Assembly: GCF_901709675.1 (NCBI RefSeq) | Contig: NC_051099.1 | Coordinates: forward strand, 3,534,001-3,598,000 | Direction of reading: 5' to 3' | Length of the DNA stretch: 64,000 nucleotides | Source: Syngnathus acus | Taxonomy: Eukaryota > Chordata > Actinopteri > Syngnathiformes > Syngnathidae | Shown here: piece by piece, positions 59,607 to 64,000 of the stretch | Layout of the letters: the number at the start of each line of letters is the position of its first letter | Position numbering within the stretch: the first letter of the stretch is position 1 | Translations under genes and position numbers: made by a program | The notes under the pieces: generated by a model | The model's database searches: none | The model's input: only the letters and a program-made list of their open reading frames with translations | Told to the model about the DNA's origin: nothing

Positions 59607-60697
59607 GCTCAATGAGCGGGAAGCTAACCTGGGGATCAATGAGAAGGCTTCTTGGCACAGCGAGTACAAGGACAGCGCCTGGGTATTTATAGGTAAGAAG
59701 AGCAAAATGATAAAGTCAATGAACGTCAGCAGCATCTCACTGTCGTCTTGTTCCCTGCAGGAGGTTTCCCGTACGAACTGAGCGAAGGCGACGTCATCTG
59801 CGTCTTCTCGCAGTACGTCGTATGCAATCCTGTATTTTTTAGATCCCGCGCCGGCATGTGCTCTGACGGTTTTCTCCCATCAGATATGGTGAGATCGTCA
59901 ACATCAATCTGGTGCGAGACAAGAAGACGGGCAAATCCAAAGGCTTCTGCTTCCTGTGCTACGAGGACCAGAGGAGCACCATCTTGGCGGTGGACAACTT
60001 AAACGGCATCAAGGTGAGCAAATTAAATTTGTAAGTGGAAGGGACCGCTGTCAACTAAATGGGTTGAATCGAGGAGTGACCGAGCCCACTTTGTCAGATC
60101 AAAGGTCGCACCATCCGTGTGGACCACGTCCGGGACTATCGCCCGCCCAAAGACCACGAAGACATTGATGACGTGACGCGGCAACTCAGGGAGCAAGGAT
60201 GCGCTCCCTCCATCAACCACGAACCGCCCTCCTCCCCGTCACCTGAGGAAGTCGTCATCCCAACCAAGAAGAGCAAGAAAGGTGAGCTCATGTCTTTATG
60301 TAGGCGTGTGTCTTTCGCGACATGAGCGTCACGACTGCTATTTCCTCTACGTGCAGATAAGAAAGAGAAGAGGAAGGAGAAAAAGAAAAAGAAGAAAGCT
60401 AGCCGAGAATCGTCATCATCATCATCATCATCCTCTGCTTCTCCTCCTCCTGTTGCTGCCATTCGAGTGAAAGAGGAGAAGGAGGACAGCGTCTATGACA
60501 AGTACAACCACAGGAGGGCGCCAGTCAAGGAGGACAGGGGGAATGGAGAGAAGAGGCGAGGAGACGACGAGAGAAGAAAAGGAAACGAGGAAAAAAGGAG
60601 ACGAGGAGATGACGAAGAGAGAAGGCGAGGAGACGACGAGAGGAGACGACGAGATGAGGAGAGAAGACGGCGAGACGACGAGAGGTACAGAAGGTGA
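59214..60697 (+). CDS. rbmx2: RBMX2 / Ist3-type spliceosomal RNA-binding protein
   Basis: Nuclear RRM protein, the human counterpart of yeast Ist3/Snu17 in the RES complex of the activated spliceosome. Exons: 59214-59218 (MN only), 59577-59692, 59761-59812, 59884-60013, 60098-60281, 60357-60697; 275 aa (human 322). The start at 59214 gives [20 protein letters not shown], nearly identical to the human start. RNP2 (VFIGGF) and RNP1 (KGFCFLCY) of the RRM are intact. The family block [19 protein letters not shown] and [12 protein letters not shown] follows. The tail is lysine-rich ([14 protein letters not shown]), has an eight-serine run, then ends in Arg/Asp/Glu repeats of the DDERRRR type, purine-rich in DNA (60530-60697). 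Confidence 0.95.
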
Positions 60698-61539
60698 CCG
60701 TGGTGGATTTCCGGAATCTTCTCGTTCATTGTACCGACTGTTTGGGCTTATAAATTGTCTCTTTGTTTATTTGATGTTTAAATGATTAAACTTGTGATGA
60801 CCAAGCACGATTTGTCTTGTTTGGCGACCCCTTTAAAAGCATCCGGCATCATATCATCTATGACATGCGTGCAGTTTCTTTTAGGCCCCGCCCACCCGAG
60901 CATCTTCCTGCTCAATTAACTCCCACTCACCTTCGAGGTTATCCTGGAGGAACGAGGTGAGCGTCGCATCTGGGCTACACAAGCTCCACACACTTTTTTT
61001 TTTCCAACAATGTAAAATTTGGACCCTGAAAACAAGACAATCAAATGTTTCAACATTGAGATTTTCAAGATGTAAGAAGACTTCTCCACCAGAGGTCGCC
61101 AAAGATGAGTTACTTTGCTCCCTCATCCAAGCAAACAGTCCAGCAAGAGATGAAGGCCAACGTGAGTCACGTTACGTGATGTTAGATTTGAGGAACTTGA
61201 AGCATATGATGAGAATCACTGATCATTCAAATAAAAAAGAGAGTAAGCAGTTGAAAAGTAAAAGGCTTTTTTTTTTTGCCCAAAAAAAGAGTCAAATAAG
61301 CAGTTGAAAGGTAAAATGCGTTGTGTGTGTGTGCGTCCCCAGCGTATCAATCCATTTAACGCTAATCCTTTAATCTGTTTTGCAAAATTTACGATGTAGG
61401 ATTAATTTGAAGGAGGACGACCCCTTGATGAGGGGGGGGGAGGAAGAGGAGGAATGCGACCTCCTCGTTCATCAGCGACTCGTTCGCTCTCGCAGCAGTA
61501 CTCATCTTCGTCTCGTCAACCAGGAGGAAGAAAATAAGG
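60698..61539. other. rbmx2 3' flank and chrna10 5' flank
   Basis: Contains the rbmx2 3' UTR and probably the chrna10 promoter and 5' UTR, including a purine-rich stretch at about 61430-61460. An open frame at 61380-61607 overlaps the chrna10 first exon in another frame and shows no family motif. Confidence 0.5.
60785..60790 (+). terminator. candidate rbmx2 polyadenylation signal (ATTAAA)
   Basis: Common variant ATTAAA 87 bp after the rbmx2 stop codon; no AATAAA is closer. Confidence 0.5.
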
Positions 61540-63817
61540 ATGACGAGGAAGATGGCCAAGAAGTGCGGCTTCTACCTCGTGTTTCTTCTCCTTTTTCTCC
61601 CTGGTAAGACAAACTTTTATTTTGCGCAACTTTCTTTTCCTTCGTGTTTTTCTTTTTTTCTTAACGCCAACCCTTCTGGAATTTAGGAGATTTTTCCTCG
61701 ATTATCTGTAGATGTCATTTGAGAAGATTTAAATATTTCGCATGCGGGAAAGGGGGTCCCTCAAGGATCCATTTCGGGCCACATTTTGTTGCTTATAGTT
61801 GAACCAAGAAGTGGATGTCTCGTGGATGATTTTGGCTTTTCTTGTTGTGGGGGATGAAGGGTGACGCACACGCGCGATCCACCTCATGTCCATGTTTGTA
61901 CATGAAGCTCTAACGACCGGGACTCACTTGTCATATTTTATCTGAAGGTCCTTGAAATGATCACGCTGCCTTGTATGTGCAACAACGCCAGCACAATCAA
62001 CAAACCACCCGACAATTTTGGAACTCATCCTGATGTCTTACTCTTATGTTGTGACATGTCAGTGCGTCGTGACCTCACTTCCTGTGTGTGCGCAGCGTGC
62101 CAGTCGGCGCACGGCCGCTACGCTCACAAACTGCTGCGCGACTTATTAGCCAACTACACCAACGCCTTGCGGCCGGTGGCAGACACGGAGCACGTCATCA
62201 ACGTGACGCTGCAGGTCACGCTGTCGCAGATCATCGACATGGTGACCGCGGCACGCTCGTACGACAATACCCACTCTGTTCAGGCTGATGTCTAAATGCG
62301 TATGGTTCTCCAGGATGAGAGGAACCAGATCCTGACGACCTACCTGTGGGTACGGCAGGTGTGGATGGACGCCTTCCTGGCCTGGAAGAAGGACGACTAC
62401 GACGGGCTGGACACCATCCGCATCCCGAGCAGCTACGTGTGGCGGCCCGATATCGTCCTGTACAACAGGTCGGTTGGATGAGTTGTTGCAGAGAGCCAAG
62501 GGAGGCTGCGCTTGATGAAGAAGATTGCAGAAGAAGAGCCTCTGCTCCAGCACTTTTTAGGCTGCAAAATGCACTGACTCGTCGAGGCGTTCTTTTCTAC
62601 CGCAGCGCCGATGACGAGTTCTCCAGCTCCATGGAGACCAACGTGGTTCTGAGGCACGACGGTCAGGTGATGTGGGACCAGCCGGCCATCACCAAGAGCT
62701 CATGTTCGGTAGATGTGGCCTTCTTCCCCTTCGACGTGCAGCAGTGTCATCTCACGTTCGGCTCCTGGACTCACAACGGCAACCAGATGGACTTGTTCAA
62801 TGCCTTAGACAGCGCCGACCTGGCGGATTTCATCGCCAACGTGGAGTGGGAGGTAAGCCTGGTTCTGTGAAACTAAAAAAAAGCCTTTTAAATGTAAGGC
62901 AGCAGCTCCACTTCTTCCCGGCAGATCCTGGGCATGCCCGCCAAGAAAAACGTGATCCTATACGGGTGCTGCTCGGATCCGTACCCGGACATCACCTTTA
63001 CCTTGCACCTGAAGCGGAGGTCCTCCTTCTACATCTTCAACCTGCTCCTTCCTTGCATGATGATCTCCTTCCTGGCCCCGCTGGGCTTCTATCTGCCGGC
63101 CGACTCCGGAGAGAAGGTCTCGCTGGGGGTCACCGTCCTGCTGGCGCTCACCGTCTTCCAGCTGCTGGTGGCCGAAAGCATGCCGCCGTCCGAGAGCGTC
63201 CCGCTCATCGGTGAGTCCGCCCGAAACGCTTTGCCGCCCGCTGCAAGGGCTCACGCCATCTCGCCGTGTTTAATGTGGCAGGAAAGTACTACATCGCCAC
63301 CATGCTGATGGTGACGGCGTCGACGGCGCTCACCATTTTCATCATGAACATCCACCACTGCGGCCCCGAAGGACGTCCCGTGCCGGCTTGGGCCGAACGC
63401 TTCATCCTCAAATACTTGGCCCGCGTGTGTTTCGTGCACGAGGCGGGGGAGGCGGACGAGAACCCGCGGGAGGAATCCGACGGCAGCAAGTGCAACGGGG
63501 AGGCGCGCGGGTGCGACAGGAGCGTGCAGAAGGATGACACCTTCGTCGTCCTGGAGGAGAGCGCAGACAGCGGCGATGGCGAGCGGTCGGGAGGCGTGGC
63601 GGAGAGCGGGAAGGAGGCGTGCGGCGCGTGCCGACATCAGCGAGGACTGCGCCGCAACGTGGAGTACATCGCCAGCGCCTACCAGGACCAACGCATCGCG
63701 CAGGTGCGCGTTGGGGAATGGAGGAAGCTAGCCAAGGTCATGGATCGATTCTTCATGTGGCTCTTCTTTATCATGGTCTTCATCATGAGCGTCCTCATCC
63801 TGGGCAAAGCCGTCTGA
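61540..63817 (+). CDS. chrna10: Nicotinic acetylcholine receptor alpha-10 subunit
   Basis: Pentameric ligand-gated cation channel subunit; with alpha-9 it mediates efferent inhibition of hair cells. Exons: 61540-61603, 62096-62241, 62314-62468, 62606-62852, 62925-63210, 63282-63817; 477 aa. A second in-frame ATG lies at 61552. Signal peptide ([11 protein letters not shown]), then the ligand-binding domain: [49 protein letters not shown]. The Cys-loop is C155 to C169 with 13 residues between ([13 protein letters not shown]). The vicinal pair C219-C220 in [10 protein letters not shown] marks an alpha subunit. M1 begins in [21 protein letters not shown]2 has [21 protein letters not shown]3 lies in [19 protein letters not shown]. 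After a variable loop, M4 ends near [29 protein letters not shown] and PADSGEK favour alpha-10 over alpha-9. Confidence 0.95.
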
Positions 63818-64000
63818 TGCGCACTTCTGACCACTGCCAATTAGTCACGTGACAAATTAAACATGTCCCCCAAATTCCTGATTGTTTTTTCTTTTCACAC
63901 GTCCATGTCTTGCGTGGTCATGTGCCCTCCATGGTGGCAGATGTTCATGTCTGTGGTCATGTGACCTTCACCGTATCGCGTATGTTGCTTGAATTGGTCC
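63818..64000. other. chrna10 3' flank to window end
   Basis: Short 3' UTR-like sequence with an ATTAAA at 63856-63861 as a possible polyadenylation signal. No other gene is seen before the window ends. Confidence 0.5.

Noticed and set aside
61380-61607. 75-codon frame overlapping the chrna10 first exon
   Set aside because: Purine-rich low-complexity composition in another frame; the chrna10 start with signal peptide explains the region.
61540-63817. chrna9 as the identity of the nicotinic subunit
   Set aside because: [20 protein letters not shown] and PVPAWA match alpha-10 wording; alpha-9 differs at these points.

Overview
This is nuclear DNA of a ray-finned (teleost) fish. All genes are intron-containing vertebrate genes with GT-AG introns, many under 100 bp. 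(CA)n/(TG)n microsatellites are frequent, and the UDP-glucuronosyltransferase is of the fish-type UGT5 class. I rebuilt each gene exon by exon from the sequence. In every intact model the codon phase is preserved at all junctions and total length is close to the human orthologue. Family assignments come from recalled protein families, not database searches.

Left half (1-42.6 kb). Order: trpc4 (+), postn (+), a UGT (-), supt20h (+), exosc8 (-), alg5 (+), then a broken frem2 (+). Human 13q13 carries TRPC4, POSTN, SUPT20H, EXOSC8, ALG5 and FREM2 together, so this is a conserved block with a fish UGT inserted between postn and supt20h. exosc8 and alg5 are head to head across about 600 bp and probably share a promoter; supt20h and exosc8 converge.

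Middle (38-44.4 kb). frem2 keeps a long open 5' exon (signal peptide, N-terminal domain, first CSPG repeats). Most of the rest is missing. Three decayed exon relics follow in the correct order, two with in-frame stops. Next comes a nested foldback (inverted-repeat) element ending about 90 bp before a TRIM gene. Conserved 13q13 synteny ends here.

Right half (44.4-64 kb). Order: a TRIM E3 ligase (RING, B-box, coiled coil, PRY-SPRY; +), taf9 (+), arrb2 (-), ap4m1 (-), rbmx2 (+), chrna10 (+). The human orthologues are on several chromosomes. ap4m1 and rbmx2 are divergent over about 535 bp.

Functional threads: calcium channels (TRPC4, alpha-10 nicotinic receptor), receptor desensitisation and sorting (beta-arrestin 2, AP-4 mu), transcription coactivators (SUPT20H in SAGA, TAF9 in TFIID/SAGA), RNA processing (EXOSC8, RBMX2), glycosylation (ALG5, UGT), extracellular matrix (periostin, FREM2) and ubiquitin ligation (TRIM). 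I see no operons, CRISPR arrays, tRNA or rRNA genes. The most unusual items are the periostin 72-bp coding repeat, the decaying frem2, the foldback element at the likely synteny break, and complementary AC/GT tracts bracketing an arrb2 intron.
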